From contig CAWCKM010000047.1 in assembly GCA_963796125.1 (NCBI GenBank), positions 1 to 64,000 of the forward strand: 64,000 bases of DNA. The letters are read 5' to 3'. Shown here piece by piece: positions 26,361-36,303 of the stretch (position 1 is the first letter of the stretch; each line of letters opens with the position of its first letter). This DNA comes from DASPRG01 sp963796125 (GTDB lineage Bacteria > Nitrospirota > Thermodesulfovibrionia > Thermodesulfovibrionales > SM23-35). Made by a program: the position numbers and the translations under genes. The notes below the pieces were generated by a model. The model ran no database searches, was not told the DNA's origin, and saw only the letters and a list, made by a program, of their open reading frames with translations.

Positions 26361-26903
26361 ATGAAGCTGAAAAACCTGTTAAAAGAAAAAAGATCAAAAA
26401 TTCTGAAGAGATGGACTGATCTCATTCTTGATACCTACCCGGCGGAAAGTGCTCTGTTTTTCAGAGATCAAAAGAACAGGTTTTCCAATCCTGTCGGTCA
26501 CATCATTACTCAGGGGGCAGAAGATCTTTTTGAAGAAATTCTTCAAGGAATTGATTCTGACAGGTGCTCAACGTTTCTCGACAATATCATCAGGGTAAGA
26601 GCAATCCAGGATTTTACCCCCTCTCAGGCTGTTTCTTTTATTTTTCTCCTGAAAAAAGTATTGAGAGATGAGTTTGAAAGTGAAATTCATGAAAATGGTC
26701 TTGCCGGGGAATTGCTTGTTATTGAATCCAGAATAGATGACCTTGCCCTTCTCTCTTTTGATATTTTTATGAAGTGCAGGGAGAAGATATACGAACTCAA
26801 GGCTATGGAGTTAAACAACCAGACGTATACACTTCTCAAAAAGGCAAAGCTTATAGTGGACCTCGAAGAACAAGAAACTGATCCTGTAAAAGGGATCTAT
26901 TGA
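26361..26903 (+). CDS. RsbRD N-terminal-domain-like protein upstream of dsrM
   Basis: About 180 residues, alpha-helical. Similar to the N-terminal globin-like sensor domain of RsbR/RsbRD and some histidine kinases: LLKEKRSKILKRWTDLILDT, then YPAESALFFRDQKNRFSNPV and SRIDDLALLSFDIFMKCREK. Start at ATG 26361 (a TTG two codons earlier is possible). It lies 28 bp before dsrM and is probably the first gene of that operon. Such a protein often precedes dsrM in sulfate reducers; its role, sensing or assembly, is not established. Confidence 0.8.
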   Translation: MKLKNLLKEKRSKILKRWTDLILDTYPAESALFFRDQKNRFSNPVGHIITQGAEDLFEEILQGIDSDRCSTFLDNIIRVRAIQDFTPSQAVSFIFLLKKVLRDEFESEIHENGLAGELLVIESRIDDLALLSFDIFMKCREKIYELKAMELNNQTYTLLKKAKLIVDLEEQETDPVKGIY

Positions 26904-26931
26904 TAATCTAAATGAAATGAGGTGAGAATCC

Positions 26932-27938
26932 ATGAGTTTTGGACTGTCTTTTTGGCTTTCTTTGTTAGCGGTTGCAGGTCTTATTTTGCTTGCTTACATT
27001 GGAGTTGGAGCAGCACACCTCAACTACCTATTCGGAGTTATCATCCCGTATGCTGCCATTGCTGTTTTCATTATCGGTATTATTTACCGGGTGCTGCAAT
27101 GGGCAGCGAGACCGGTTCCATTCCGTATTCCCACAACCGCAGGTCAGCAGAAATCACTCCCATGGATAAAGCAAAATAAAATCGATAATCCCTCAAGTGC
27201 CCTCGGTGTTATCGTGAGGATGGCTTTTGAGGTACTTCTCTTCCGTTCTCTTTTCAGAAATACAAGGTCCGAGTTAACAGGTGGACCAAAGCTGTCTTAT
27301 GCATCAGCGAAATGGCTATGGATGGCAGGACTGGCATTTCACTGGACCTTTCTCATTATCCTGGTCAGGCATCTAAGGCTTTTCCTGGAGCCTGTGCCCT
27401 CTTCTATTAAAATAGTCGAGTCATTAGATTCCTTTTTCCAGGTTGGGGCACCACTCCTGTATCTAACTGATGTAATCTTTCTCCTTGCCGTTACCTATCT
27501 TTTACTCAGAAGGCTTTTTATCCCTATATTGCGCTATATTTCACTTCCTGCTGATTACTTCCCTCTTTTCCTCATCATCGGTATCGGAGCCACGGGCGTG
27601 CTCACAAGATATTTTTTCAAAGTGAATGTAGTGGGAGTAAAAGAACTAACCATGGGATTAGTTACTCTTAGCCCGAAAATACCTGAAGGGATAGGGGTTC
27701 TTTTTTATATCCATCTTTTCCTTGTGAGTATGCTATTCGCTTATTTCCCATTCAGCAAACTTATGCATATGGCTGGAGTCTTTCTCAGTCCAACAAGAAA
27801 TCTTGGCTAATAACTAACCGGATGGAAATGCATGTTAATCCCTGGAATTACCCTGTCAAGGTTCACACCTATGATGAATATGAAGAGGATTACAGAGAAT
27901 TCATGAAAGACGCTGGAATACCAGTAGAAAAGGAGTAA
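26932..27938 (+). CDS. dsrM: DsrM, membrane cytochrome b of the DsrMKJOP complex
   Basis: NarI-like diheme cytochrome b that exchanges electrons with menaquinone and hands them to DsrK. About five to six membrane helices, with histidines in FHWTFLIILVRHLRLFLEP and LFYIHLFLVSMLFAY. The uninterrupted frame stops at 27810 after SPTRNLG. The family C-terminus then continues in another frame as MEMHVNPWNYPVKVHTYDEY ... GIPVEKE to the TAA at 27936-27938, needing two one-base corrections between 27803 and 27815. About 335 residues corrected. It ends 3 bp before dsrK. Confidence 0.93.
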
Positions 27939-27941
27939 ACT

Positions 27942-29521
27942 ATGGCATTGAAGAAACCAGAAGAGCTTTCTCAGATTGATTATAAGCCGCCAAAAACATC
28001 ATGGATGGATACTCCGGCTGAATTGAAAAAGGGTATGTTCTGCTGGGGTGCAAAGGAAAAAAGCCTTAAAACCATTAGCTTTCCGAATGCGAGGACATGG
28101 TCAGTAGCTGATGAGGACTGGAAACTGCCCGAAAACTGGAAAGAGATATTCCTGGAAGGGTTAAAAGAACGGCTGAGCAAATACCGTTCGTTCCAGCTCT
28201 TCTTAGATATCTGTGTTCGATGCGGTGCGTGTGCTGACAAGTGCCATTTCTTTATCGGCGGCGGAGACCCAAAGAATATGCCTGTTCTCAGGGCAGAGCT
28301 TCTCAGGTCGATATACAGAAAATATTTTACAACATCCGGAAAGATGTTGGGAAAGATTGCCGGTGCGACGGGAACTTGACTGTAATGTACTTAAAGAACT
28401 ATGGTACTATGCATACCAGTGCACTGAATGCCGCCGCTGCTCACTTTTCTGCCCTTATGGTATTGATACTGCTGAAGTTACCATACTTGTCCGGGAACTT
28501 CTCAATCTCCTGGGTCTGAACATCGAGTGGATTGCCGGACCTGTGGCGAATTGTTGGAAGACGGGAAATCACATGGGCCTTCTTCCCCATACAATCAAAG
28601 ATACAGTCGAATCATTTAAGGCAGATATAGAAGACTCTAACAGGCATTAAAGTAGATTATTCCCTTAACAGAAAGGGAGCCGAGGTCCTCTTTGTGAATC
28701 CTTCCGGTGAATACTTCGATGAACGTGGCACATATGTCTTCATGGGATACATGATGTTATTCCACGAGATCGGGCTTGACTACACACTAAGCACGTATTG
28801 TTCCGAGGGAGGAAACTTCGGCTTTTTTACCTCGAATGAGATGGCAAAAAGGCTTCATTCAAAGATATATGCCGAGGCAAAGAGGTTGAAGGTAAAATGG
28901 ATCCTTGGAGGAGAATGTGGCCATATGTGGAGGGTCTGGCATCAGTACCATAATACATGGTTTGGGCCTGTAGACTTTCTTGAAGAGCCTGTCTCGCCTA
29001 TAACAGGGACGAAATTCGAGAATGCAAAATCAAACAAGATAGTCCATATTGCCGAGTTTACTGCTGATCTCATACGAAATGGAAAAATTAAACTGGACCC
29101 AAGCAGGAATGATAACTACATTGTTACCTACCACGACTCTTGTAATACTTCAAGAGGGATGGGACTCTTAGAAGAGCCGCGTTACATCATTAATAATGTT
29201 TGTAATAATTTCTATGAGATGCCGCCAAATACTATCAGGGAGCAGACCTTCTGCTGTGGCAGTGGGTCAGGATTGAATGCATCAGAAAATATGGAATTGA
29301 GGTTACGGGGAGGCCTCCCGAGGGCAAATGCAGTGAAATATGTTCGCGAAAAGTATGGGGTGAACAGACTTCTGAATATCTGCCAGATTGACAGGGCAGC
29401 CCTTCAGCCCCTTATGGATTACTGGGTTCCTGGTGTGATTGTCTCAGGCGTTCACGAGATGGTCGGCGAATGCATTGGTAATGAAGGGGGAAAAAGAGAG
29501 GATGACCGATATGCGCGGTGA
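27942..29521 (+). CDS. dsrK: DsrK, HdrD-like iron-sulfur subunit
   Basis: Cytoplasmic catalytic subunit that reduces the DsrC trisulfide. Two [4Fe-4S] motifs: CVRCGACADKCHF and CTECRRCSLFCPYGID. The HdrB/D-type CCG domains include CSEGGNFGFF, GGECGHMWRVW and CCGSGSGLNASENM; the latter pair would hold the special noncubane-like catalytic cluster. Two one-base shifts, near 28370 and near 28640, separate three frames that fit together without loss of conserved sequence. About 525 residues corrected, the usual length. Sits between dsrM and dsrJ. Confidence 0.95.
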
Positions 29522-29551
29522 ACCGCTACCCGGAAAGGAGGCTCAAGAATA

Positions 29552-29954
29552 ATGTACGACGGATGGAAAATTATAATCGGGCTTATCATTTTTGTGGGAA
29601 TCGCAACCTTTCCTTTTTTGTACGATGTAGGGAAAGCGTCAATTCCTCCTCCAGATCCAAAGATTGATACACCAGAGATTCAGAAGATGGCTGTGAAAAA
29701 GTGTGTTGAGTCGAAGTCGTTTATGAAAGCAGAACATATGGTCATGATAAATGACTGGAGAGATTCAGTTGTCCGCGATGGCAACAGGCTCTATACATGC
29801 TACTGATGGGCAACAATATGCTATGAGTCTTCAGAATACATGCATGAAGTGTCATTCGAATAAGACTAAATTCTGCGATGAGTGTCACAATTATGTTGGT
29901 GTGAAACCTTACTGCTGGGATTGCCATATAGCGCCGAAGGAGGAGAAGACATGA
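29552..29954 (+). CDS. dsrJ: DsrJ, periplasmic triheme cytochrome c
   Basis: N-terminal anchor helix (WKIIIGLIIFVGIATFPFLY) and three heme sites: CMKCH, CDECH and CWDCH. The KKCVESKSFMKAEHM region contains the conserved cysteine expected to ligate one heme in place of His/Met, a DsrJ hallmark. The frame changes near 29796, where LYT joins ATDGQQYAMSLQNTCMKCH. About 134 residues corrected. It overlaps dsrO by 4 bp (ATGA). It works with DsrO and DsrP on the periplasmic side. Confidence 0.95.
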
Positions 29955-30803
29955 GCATCAACAGAAGAGAGTTCCTTAAGATAGCAGGTGCCTCCACCTT
30001 GCTGGGAGTTGGGGGTATGTCGGTCAGCGCTCTTCTGAAGGAAAATTTACTTGAGGCATCTCAAGTTCATGCCGGACCCGAGGGCTCTGGTAGCAAAAAG
30101 ATGGGGTATGGTAGTTGACATGAGCAAATTCAAAACAGAAGAGGATTATAAAAGAGTTACAGATGCGTGTCATCGTATACACAATGTTCCTACTATTGGC
30201 AACCCAAAAGAAGAGGTCAAATGGATATGGAAAGAAACCTATGAGCATGCATTTCCCGGCCAGGAAGATGAATTCCTTTCGCCGGAAATAAAACACATGC
30301 CCTTTTCCGTTTTGTGTAATCATTGTGATAATCCTCCCTGTGTAAGGGTTTGTCCAACAAAAGCCACTTTCAAGAGAAAAAGTGATGGAATCGTCATGAT
30401 GGACATGCACCGCTGTATTGGATGCAGGTTCTGCATGGCTGGATGTCCCTACGGAGCGCGGAGTTTCAATTACCGTGACCCGAGACCATTTATCAATGAG
30501 GAGAATGTTCTTCCCTATGATTCCGACTTTGTCAAAGGAGAGGGTCAGCAGATTTTAATTAAAAAGGGGAATCTCTCATTTCCTACAAGGATGAGAGGTG
30601 TTGTTGAAAAATGCACTTTCTGTTATGAGAGGCTCGCTATAGGGCTTAAACCGGCTTGTGTGGAAGCATCCCAGGGCGCTTTGATTTTTGGTGACCTGGA
30701 AGACCCGAATTCTGAAGTGAGGAAAATTCTCAATGAACGCTATAGCTTTCGACGTAAACCCGAACTTGGGACACATCCCAGTGTTTATTACATCTTAGGA
30801 TGA
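29951..30803 (+). CDS. dsrO: DsrO, Tat-exported ferredoxin-like subunit
   Basis: Starts MSINRREFLKIAGASTLLGV, a twin-arginine signal (NRREFLK). The mature part holds NrfC/HybA-type cluster motifs: CNHCDNPPCVRVCPTKATF, CIGCRFCMAGCPYGAR and CTFCYERLAIGLKPACVEAS. One base shift near 30075 connects the signal region to PDPRALVAKRWGMVVDMSKF. About 284 residues corrected. Paired with DsrP as the periplasmic quinone-linked module of DsrMKJOP. Confidence 0.95.
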
Positions 30804-30817
30804 GAGGAGGAGAACAA

Positions 30818-32005
30818 ATGCTTGAAACTGCGCTAAAGGGAAGTCGAAGATACTGGGGATGGATATTCTTTTTACTCACCGTCATCGGTATAGGATTTAT
30901 TGCTTATCTCTACCAATTCAGGATTGGTCTGGGTGTGACAGGCATGAGCAGGGATGTTTCATGGGGGTTATACATTGGCCAGTTTACCTTTCTTGTTGGT
31001 GTTGCTGCATCAGGCGTTATGGTTGTCTTGCCTTATTATCTCCATAACTACAAAGCCTTTGGGAGGATCACCGTTTTAGGGGAGTTTCTCGCAATTGCTG
31101 CGGTCATTATGTGCATGTTATTCATCTTTGTTGATATGGGGCAGCCCCTACGTGTCCTGAATGTGATACTCCATCCGACGCCGAACTCGGTCATGTTTTT
31201 TGATATGCTTGTTTTGAGCGGTTACCTGCTGCTGAATGTCTTAGTCGGTTGGACTGTACTCGGGGCTGAACGGAAAGGGATAGCAGCGCCGTCCTGGGTA
31301 AAGCCTTTTATTATTCTTTCGATAGCTTGGGCACCTTCTATTCATACTGTTACGGCTTTTCTGTATGCAGGTCTTCCGGGAAGGCATTTCTGGCTGTCGG
31401 CCATTATGGCAGCCCGCTTCTTAGCTTCTGCTTTTGCCGGTGGCCCGGCGCTCCTCATTCTCCTTGCAATGATTGTTAGAAAATACACAAAGTTTGATGC
31501 CGGGCAAGAGGCCATTCAGGCATTGGGCAAGATTGTTACATACTTTATGATTACGAATGTATTTTTCCTTGGATTAGAGTTCTTTACTGCTTTTTACAGC
31601 AAAATACCTGGACACACGTACCCCTTTATATACCTGTATGCAGGTATCGAAGGGCAGGGGAAGCTTGTTCCGGTTATGTGGACCTCCACTATTCTTGCAG
31701 TAATAGCGCTTTTCCTTTTGGTCATTCCTCAATTCAGGAAAAAAGAGAATCTTTTGGCGATTGCCTGCGTATCAACATTCTTCTCTTTATGGATCGATAA
31801 GGGGTTTGGGTTGATCGTGGGAGGTTTTGTGCCCAATCCTTTTGAAAGAGTGACAGAATACTGGCCTACCTTGCCTGAGACACTCATTACTCTCGCAGTT
31901 TGGTCAGTAGGTTTCCTGGTACTCACGATCCTTTACAAGATAGCCGTTTCGGTAAAGGAGGAAGCGGTTTTTGATAAGTATGGTCAAAAACAGATTAAAT
32001 CGTAA
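30818..32005 (+). CDS. dsrP: DsrP, NrfD-like membrane subunit
   Basis: 395 residues with about ten transmembrane helices, NrfD/PsrC family quinone-interacting protein. I choose the ATG at 30818, preceded by gaggagg, over the in-frame ATG at 30800. MSRDVSWGLYIGQFTFLVGV and the last helices (FGLIVGGFVPNPFERVTEYW) match DsrP. Exchanges electrons between menaquinone and DsrO/DsrJ. Last gene of the operon; a hairpin follows. Confidence 0.95.
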   Translation: MLETALKGSRRYWGWIFFLLTVIGIGFIAYLYQFRIGLGVTGMSRDVSWGLYIGQFTFLVGVAASGVMVVLPYYLHNYKAFGRITVLGEFLAIAAVIMCMLFIFVDMGQPLRVLNVILHPTPNSVMFFDMLVLSGYLLLNVLVGWTVLGAERKGIAAPSWVKPFIILSIAWAPSIHTVTAFLYAGLPGRHFWLSAIMAARFLASAFAGGPALLILLAMIVRKYTKFDAGQEAIQALGKIVTYFMITNVFFLGLEFFTAFYSKIPGHTYPFIYLYAGIEGQGKLVPVMWTSTILAVIALFLLVIPQFRKKENLLAIACVSTFFSLWIDKGFGLIVGGFVPNPFERVTEYWPTLPETLITLAVWSVGFLVLTILYKIAVSVKEEAVFDKYGQKQIKS

Positions 32006-32035
32006 GTTCTGAAGATATAATGAGTTAATGCAATG

Positions 32036-32065
32036 AAGGGGATGCCGGTAATCCGGCATCCCCTT
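32036..32065 (+). terminator. Hairpin ending the dsrMKJOP operon
   Basis: Perfect 13-bp stem aaggggatgccgg / ccggcatcccctt with a 4-nt loop, 31 bp after the dsrP stop. The T-tail is short (ttt), so it may also serve the convergent tusA transcript. Confidence 0.75.
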
Positions 32066-32168
32066 TATGACTGTAATGATCAGAAGAAATACATCCAATA
32101 CAGAACATTGAGCAGAGAAGGATTTATTTCAAGGTTTCAGTATATACAGTTCCCAGCAGTGCTTATCT

Positions 32169-32381
32169 TCAATCCATACCGATTCTAACAGTATACCCAT
32201 GTTTTTCACAGTAACGAGGAATAGAGTCCTCAACGGTTGTACGCAGGTCACAGATTATTTTTAATATCGCCCCTTTGGGCAACTTCTCCATGGTCTTTTT
32301 CACCAGGATGAGGGGATAAGGACAGACCATTCCGAGAGCATCGAGAGTTTCGGTTGGTGTTTTTGACTTTAAATCAGCCAA
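32169..32381 (-). CDS. tusA: TusA/SirA-like sulfur carrier
   Basis: 70 residues: the family signature LDALGMVCPYPLILVKKTME with the persulfide-bearing Cys in CPxP near residue 20, then KLPKGAILKIICDLRTTVED. TusA-type proteins relay sulfane sulfur for tRNA thiolation and, in sulfur oxidisers and some reducers, to DsrE/DsrC. Placed convergent with dsrP, so a link to dissimilatory sulfur flow is plausible but inferred. Confidence 0.92.
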   Translation of the reverse strand: MADLKSKTPTETLDALGMVCPYPLILVKKTMEKLPKGAILKIICDLRTTVEDSIPRYCEKHGYTVRIGMD

Positions 32382-32503
32382 TGCCCCTCCATTTACATTA
32401 CGCTCTGTTTACGATTGCCAACGTGAAGAACCCCACATCATTTTAATTGAATAGGGTGACTTATGCAAGAAGAACTTTTGCTGACATAGAATCGTCTTGT
32501 TAG

Positions 32504-32532
32504 TTGACTTGAAGATATACCTTGCATATAAA
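32504..32532 (+). promoter_or_regulatory. Promoter giving a probable leaderless sensor-kinase mRNA
   Basis: ttgact (32504-32509), 17-bp spacer, tataaa (32527-32532). Transcription would start at about 32538-32541, at the ATG at 32542. No Shine-Dalgarno is visible before that ATG. Confidence 0.55.
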
Positions 32533-32541
32533 ATAGTTTAA

Positions 32542-33963
32542 ATGTCACTTAGAAATTTTTTCCTTGGCCTTTCCCTAAATAAAAAACTCATTATTATGAT
32601 GGTCTTCCTGAGCCTCATCCTCATTTTGATTTTACTCTACCTTTACTCGCAATCTGAAAGGGCACTTCTTGCAGAACTCGAAAAGCAGACCTCTGAGCTT
32701 TCCAGGGCAATACAGGTTGGAGTTGAAGAAGTGACGAGTACCGGGTCAACAGACCAAATGAAACTTTATAATTACCTTAAAGAATTGAATGCAAAGGGTG
32801 TAAAAGAAATTTCTATTATCAGTAACACTGATGAAATCATAGCAAGTACGAATCCGACGAAGGTTGGAGAGCAGGTCAGCCCAAAGAAAAAAGAGCGGAT
32901 CATAAAAGCTGAGCTCGGCGAGCCTGTTTCTGAGGAAGGGAAGGTCTACAATGTTATTCTGCCTGTTGTTGCCGGGAATGAGCATTATGGCTATATACAC
33001 TTGCAGATAAATGCAGAGGATTTTTCTGCACTTCTCAGGACCTCTGCAATCAAGAGGATCGGTGCAGCTTCCTTCGTTTTCTGCATAGGAATAGTTATAG
33101 CAGTGCTCCTTTCATGGATGTACACCAGACCAATATATAACATCGTGAATGCGGCAGGAAGGGTCGCTGCGGGTGATTTGACACCTGACCTTTCCACTGA
33201 CAGAAGAGATGAGATAGGAAAACTTACGCAGAGCTTTAACTTTATGGTTCAGAAGCTCAGAGAGAAACGTGCCCTTGAGGAGAAACTCCGCGAGGTTGAA
33301 CATCTTTCCGGGATAGGACAGTTTGCGAGGGGAATTGCTCATGAGGTGCGAAACCCGTTGAATTTCATTAGCCTTTCGATAGATCACCTGCAGGAAAAAT
33401 ACGTACCTTTAGAAAACAGCAAGAAAGAGAAATTTGATTCCCTTATGACGAGTATAAAACAGGAAATACAGCGTCTGAACAAGCTCGTTGGGGATTTCCT
33501 GGATTATGGGAGACCAATAAAAATGAGCCTTCGAGAGGTTGAAGTATGTAGTCTTATCGATGAGGTACTGGCATTAGTGCTGGCAAAAGCAGAAAAGGAA
33601 AATGTTGAGATAATCAGGCGATATGAGGTTTTGCCCAAGCTTTCTTTAGATCCTGAACTGATAAAAACATGTATCTTTAATGCTGTTCTCAATGCATTTC
33701 AGGCAATGCCCGACGGCGGGAAACTCAGTGTGAGTGCAAAAGCCTCTGACAGCAAGGTATCTCTTATCTTTGAGGATACCGGTATCGGAGTGTCAAGGGA
33801 GAATCTGTCAAAGGTCTTTGATCCTTTTTTTTCAACGAAGGAAACAGGCCTTGGTCTCGGACTTGCCATGACCAGGAAGGTTGTTGAGGAACACGGTGGG
33901 AAGGTGGACTTTCAGAGTGCAGAAGGCAAGGGAAGCACGATAATTATGTCTTTTCCTGTTTAG
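32542..33963 (+). CDS. NtrB/ZraS-like sensor histidine kinase
   Basis: 473 residues. TM1 at about 15-36, an extracytoplasmic sensor domain (about 40-170), TM2 at about 175-195, and HAMP (YTRPIYNIVNAAGRVAAGDL). The phosphoacceptor His is in GIAHEVRNPLNFI near residue 267. The ATPase N-box reads NAVLNAFQAM, followed by DTGIGV and TGLGLGLAM. It is followed by a sigma-54 response regulator, forming a two-component pair. The signal is unknown; neighbouring genes suggest sulfur or envelope control by inference only. Confidence 0.95.
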   Translation: MSLRNFFLGLSLNKKLIIMMVFLSLILILILLYLYSQSERALLAELEKQTSELSRAIQVGVEEVTSTGSTDQMKLYNYLKELNAKGVKEISIISNTDEIIASTNPTKVGEQVSPKKKERIIKAELGEPVSEEGKVYNVILPVVAGNEHYGYIHLQINAEDFSALLRTSAIKRIGAASFVFCIGIVIAVLLSWMYTRPIYNIVNAAGRVAAGDLTPDLSTDRRDEIGKLTQSFNFMVQKLREKRALEEKLREVEHLSGIGQFARGIAHEVRNPLNFISLSIDHLQEKYVPLENSKKEKFDSLMTSIKQEIQRLNKLVGDFLDYGRPIKMSLREVEVCSLIDEVLALVLAKAEKENVEIIRRYEVLPKLSLDPELIKTCIFNAVLNAFQAMPDGGKLSVSAKASDSKVSLIFEDTGIGVSRENLSKVFDPFFSTKETGLGLGLAMTRKVVEEHGGKVDFQSAEGKGSTIIMSFPV

Positions 33964-34002
33964 GTTGCTGGCCCTAATGGATCTATACACTGTTATTGTT
34001 CG

Positions 34003-34087
34003 TTATTCCCGTGCACACGGGTTATTGCACTCCCGGTCGGAATCCAGTGGCTTTGGTCCTGGATTCCTGCCTCCGCATGAATGACAG
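34003..34087. repeat. Degenerate REP-like palindromic region
   Basis: Contains attcccgtgcacacgggttat and aatccagtggctttggtcct-ggatt with a terminal atgaca; a decayed relative of the double-hairpin family, between the kinase and regulator genes. Confidence 0.55.
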
Positions 34088-34121
34088 AAAATGCGTAATG
34101 TTATAAATACGAGGAGATAAT

Positions 34122-35498
34122 ATGGCTGTTGTACTTGTCGTTGATGACGAACCGCTCCAGAGGGAGATCTTAAAGACAATTCTTGATGATGAAGGATATG
34201 AGACCTATACTGCTTCATCAGGAGAGGAAGGGCTGAGGATTGTGAATAAACTCCACCCTGATGTTGTTCTGACAGACCTCAAAATGGAAGACATGGAAGG
34301 TATAGAATTTATTGAATCCATTCCCCGGGAGCCTTTTGAGCCATCGATGATTGTTATGACTGCCTACGGAACGATATCCTCTGCAGTGGAAGCAATGAAA
34401 AAAGGCGCCTTTGATTATCTGACGAAGCCTCTTAATAAAAATACCTTGCTTTTAACGGTCAAAAGGGCTGCCGAGAGGGCGTCTCTCCTGAAAGAGAACC
34501 TGCAGCTTCAAAAAGCGCTTTACGACAAATTCAACATAGAAGGAATTGTGGGGAGCTCCAGGAAGATGCAGGAGGCAATTGAGATCATGAAAAAGGTATC
34601 CTCAACATCGGCAACAGTTCTCCTTGTTGGTGAGAGTGGCACGGGAAAGGAACTTGCGGCAAGAGCAATCCACTATAATAGCCCGAGAAGGGCAAAGCCC
34701 TTTTCTGCTGTGAACTGTGCTGCAATTCCTGAGAACCTCATCGAGAGTGAGCTTTTTGGTTATGAGCCAGGTGCTTTTACCGGTGCAACTTCAAGGAGCA
34801 TAGGACTATTCGAATCTGCGAATGGAGGGACAATATTCCTTGATGAGATAGGAGATCTCCCGGCACTCATGCAATCGAAAATCCTCAGGGTACTTCAGGA
34901 TAAGGAGATAAGAAGAATCGGGAGTCGCGATAACATTAAGATCGATCTGCGGGTAATCTCAGCAACAAACATGGACCTTGAAAAAGAGATCTTAAAGAAG
35001 AATTTTAGAGAAGACCTTTACTACAGGCTGAAGATTATCACCATTGAACTTCCGCCATTACGTGAGAGAAAAGGAGACATCACAGAACTCGTAAATTTTT
35101 TCATCAGGAAATATAACCAGGAGTTTGGCAAGAGAATAAAAGGAATTGAAGAAAATGCATTGAAGGCACTTGTCGAATATCATTGGCCAGGGAATATAAG
35201 ACAACTTGAATCTGTCATAGAGAGAGCCATGCTTATGAGCGAATCTTACATTATAAGCGTTAAAGACATCAGGAGTGAGTTAAGATATTCACACGGTAGC
35301 AATATCCTTGACTTTGATTTTCCTGAAGAGGGGATAAATTTTGAGGAGCTTGAAAAAGAACTTCTGAAAAAGGCTATGGCTAAATCACATGGAGTTGCAA
35401 CAAAGGCAGCAAAGCTCCTCGGCTTAAGTTACAAGACATTTATTTACCGGTGGGAAAAGTTCAACCTCACTTCCCCAAAAGAGGATACCCCTTCTTAA
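34122..35498 (+). CDS. Sigma-54-dependent response regulator (NtrC family)
   Basis: 458 residues. Receiver domain 1-120 with VVDDEP and the phosphoacceptor Asp in VVLTDLKMED (near residue 52). The AAA+ domain has Walker A GESGTGKE (about 170), the sigma-54-contacting GAFTGA loop (about 216) and Walker B GGTIFLDEIGDL. The C-terminal Fis-type HTH reads ATKAAKLLGLSYKTFIYRWE. Activates sigma-54 promoters when phosphorylated by the upstream kinase. The start follows gaggaga. Targets cannot be told from here. Confidence 0.96.
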   Translation: MAVVLVVDDEPLQREILKTILDDEGYETYTASSGEEGLRIVNKLHPDVVLTDLKMEDMEGIEFIESIPREPFEPSMIVMTAYGTISSAVEAMKKGAFDYLTKPLNKNTLLLTVKRAAERASLLKENLQLQKALYDKFNIEGIVGSSRKMQEAIEIMKKVSSTSATVLLVGESGTGKELAARAIHYNSPRRAKPFSAVNCAAIPENLIESELFGYEPGAFTGATSRSIGLFESANGGTIFLDEIGDLPALMQSKILRVLQDKEIRRIGSRDNIKIDLRVISATNMDLEKEILKKNFREDLYYRLKIITIELPPLRERKGDITELVNFFIRKYNQEFGKRIKGIEENALKALVEYHWPGNIRQLESVIERAMLMSESYIISVKDIRSELRYSHGSNILDFDFPEEGINFEELEKELLKKAMAKSHGVATKAAKLLGLSYKTFIYRWEKFNLTSPKEDTPS

Positions 35499-35597
35499 AA
35501 GAGCAATAAGTTTTTACTACTCTTGTTATAGAAAGCCAGTTTATCCTTGGCATGGTCATTGCCTTATATCTTACCTCTATGAAAGGAGGTGATTTGA

Positions 35598-36035
35598 GTG
35601 AAGAAAGTAATAGCTATTTTTGTAGCAGTAATCTTTGTATTTGCCATGGCTTCTTTCTCTTTCGCAACTGAGGAGAAGAAAGCCGCACCTGCGTCCAGCT
35701 CCGATGCAGAGAAAAAGGCTGAGCCTGCAAAACCAGCTGAGAAGCCGAAGGTGAAACAGGTTACAGGTGATGTGAAGGCAGTGGATATGAAAGCCATGAC
35801 AATTACTGTGACCAAGATGATGAAGGGCAAAGCTGAGGATACTGTTGTCACTGTCAGTGATAAGACCAAGATCATGATGGGAGAAGCGAAAAAAGCACTT
35901 GCAGATGTGAAAGCTGGCGATAAAGTGACAGCGAAGTATACCGAGTCTGAAGGCAAGAATATGGCAAAGAGCGTTGCCATTCATGAGCCTGAGAAAAAGG
36001 CTGAGCCTGCTGCAAAACCGATGGAGAAGAAGTAA
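35598..36035 (+). CDS. Secreted Lys/Ala/Pro-rich small protein
   Basis: 145 residues. GTG start eight bases after a strong aaaggaggtg. Signal peptide MKKVIAIFVAVIFVFAMASF ending FSFA, then a low-complexity KKAAPASSSDAEKKAEPAKP segment. A compact beta-rich central domain (QVTGDVKAVDMKAMTITVTK ... GDKVTAKYTE) resembles small OB-like DUF5666-type domains. A second charged tail completes it. Probably periplasmic; function unknown. Single-gene unit between the sigma-54 regulator and dnaJ. Confidence 0.85.
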   Translation: MKKVIAIFVAVIFVFAMASFSFATEEKKAAPASSSDAEKKAEPAKPAEKPKVKQVTGDVKAVDMKAMTITVTKMMKGKAEDTVVTVSDKTKIMMGEAKKALADVKAGDKVTAKYTESEGKNMAKSVAIHEPEKKAEPAAKPMEKK

Positions 36036-36043
36036 TTATCAAA

Positions 36044-36070
36044 AGAGCAAGGGGGTTATCCCCTTGCTCT
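36044..36070 (+). terminator. Hairpin after the secreted small protein
   Basis: agagcaagggg (36044-36054) pairs perfectly with ccccttgctct (36060-36070), loop of five. No T-run follows, so its strength as a terminator is uncertain. No gene is seen in 36071-36249. Confidence 0.65.
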
Positions 36071-36249
36071 AACCTGCTCCATTAATTTCCAGTTCTCATT
36101 TCTGTCATAAATTTATTACTATAATCCAGCTATAAGAATTGCTCATTACGAGCCTTGCAAGGACAGATACAATCAAATAGTTATGATTGTTCATCTACGT
36201 CTTTGATATAGCACATTAGGCATTAATTGCACACATTCATAACAAAATA

Positions 36250-36280
36250 CTTGACAAAGATATACTCAAGATTTTATAAT
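36250..36280 (+). promoter_or_regulatory. dnaJ-hspR promoter with overlapping HAIR operator
   Basis: ttgaca (36251-36256), 18-bp spacer, tataat (36275-36280). The segment 36250-36270, cttgaca-N7-actcaag, matches the HspR-associated inverted repeat consensus CTTGAGT-N7-ACTCAAG (right arm perfect, left arm 5 of 7). It covers the -35 box, as expected for repression by the HspR encoded two genes on. Confidence 0.8.
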
Positions 36281-36303
36281 AGGAACCGTTAAAGGAGGAA
36301 TGT

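Noticed and set aside
28370..28700. Programmed frameshifting in dsrK
   Set aside because: No slippery heptamer with a downstream structure is evident, and similar one-base breaks occur in many unrelated genes of the window.
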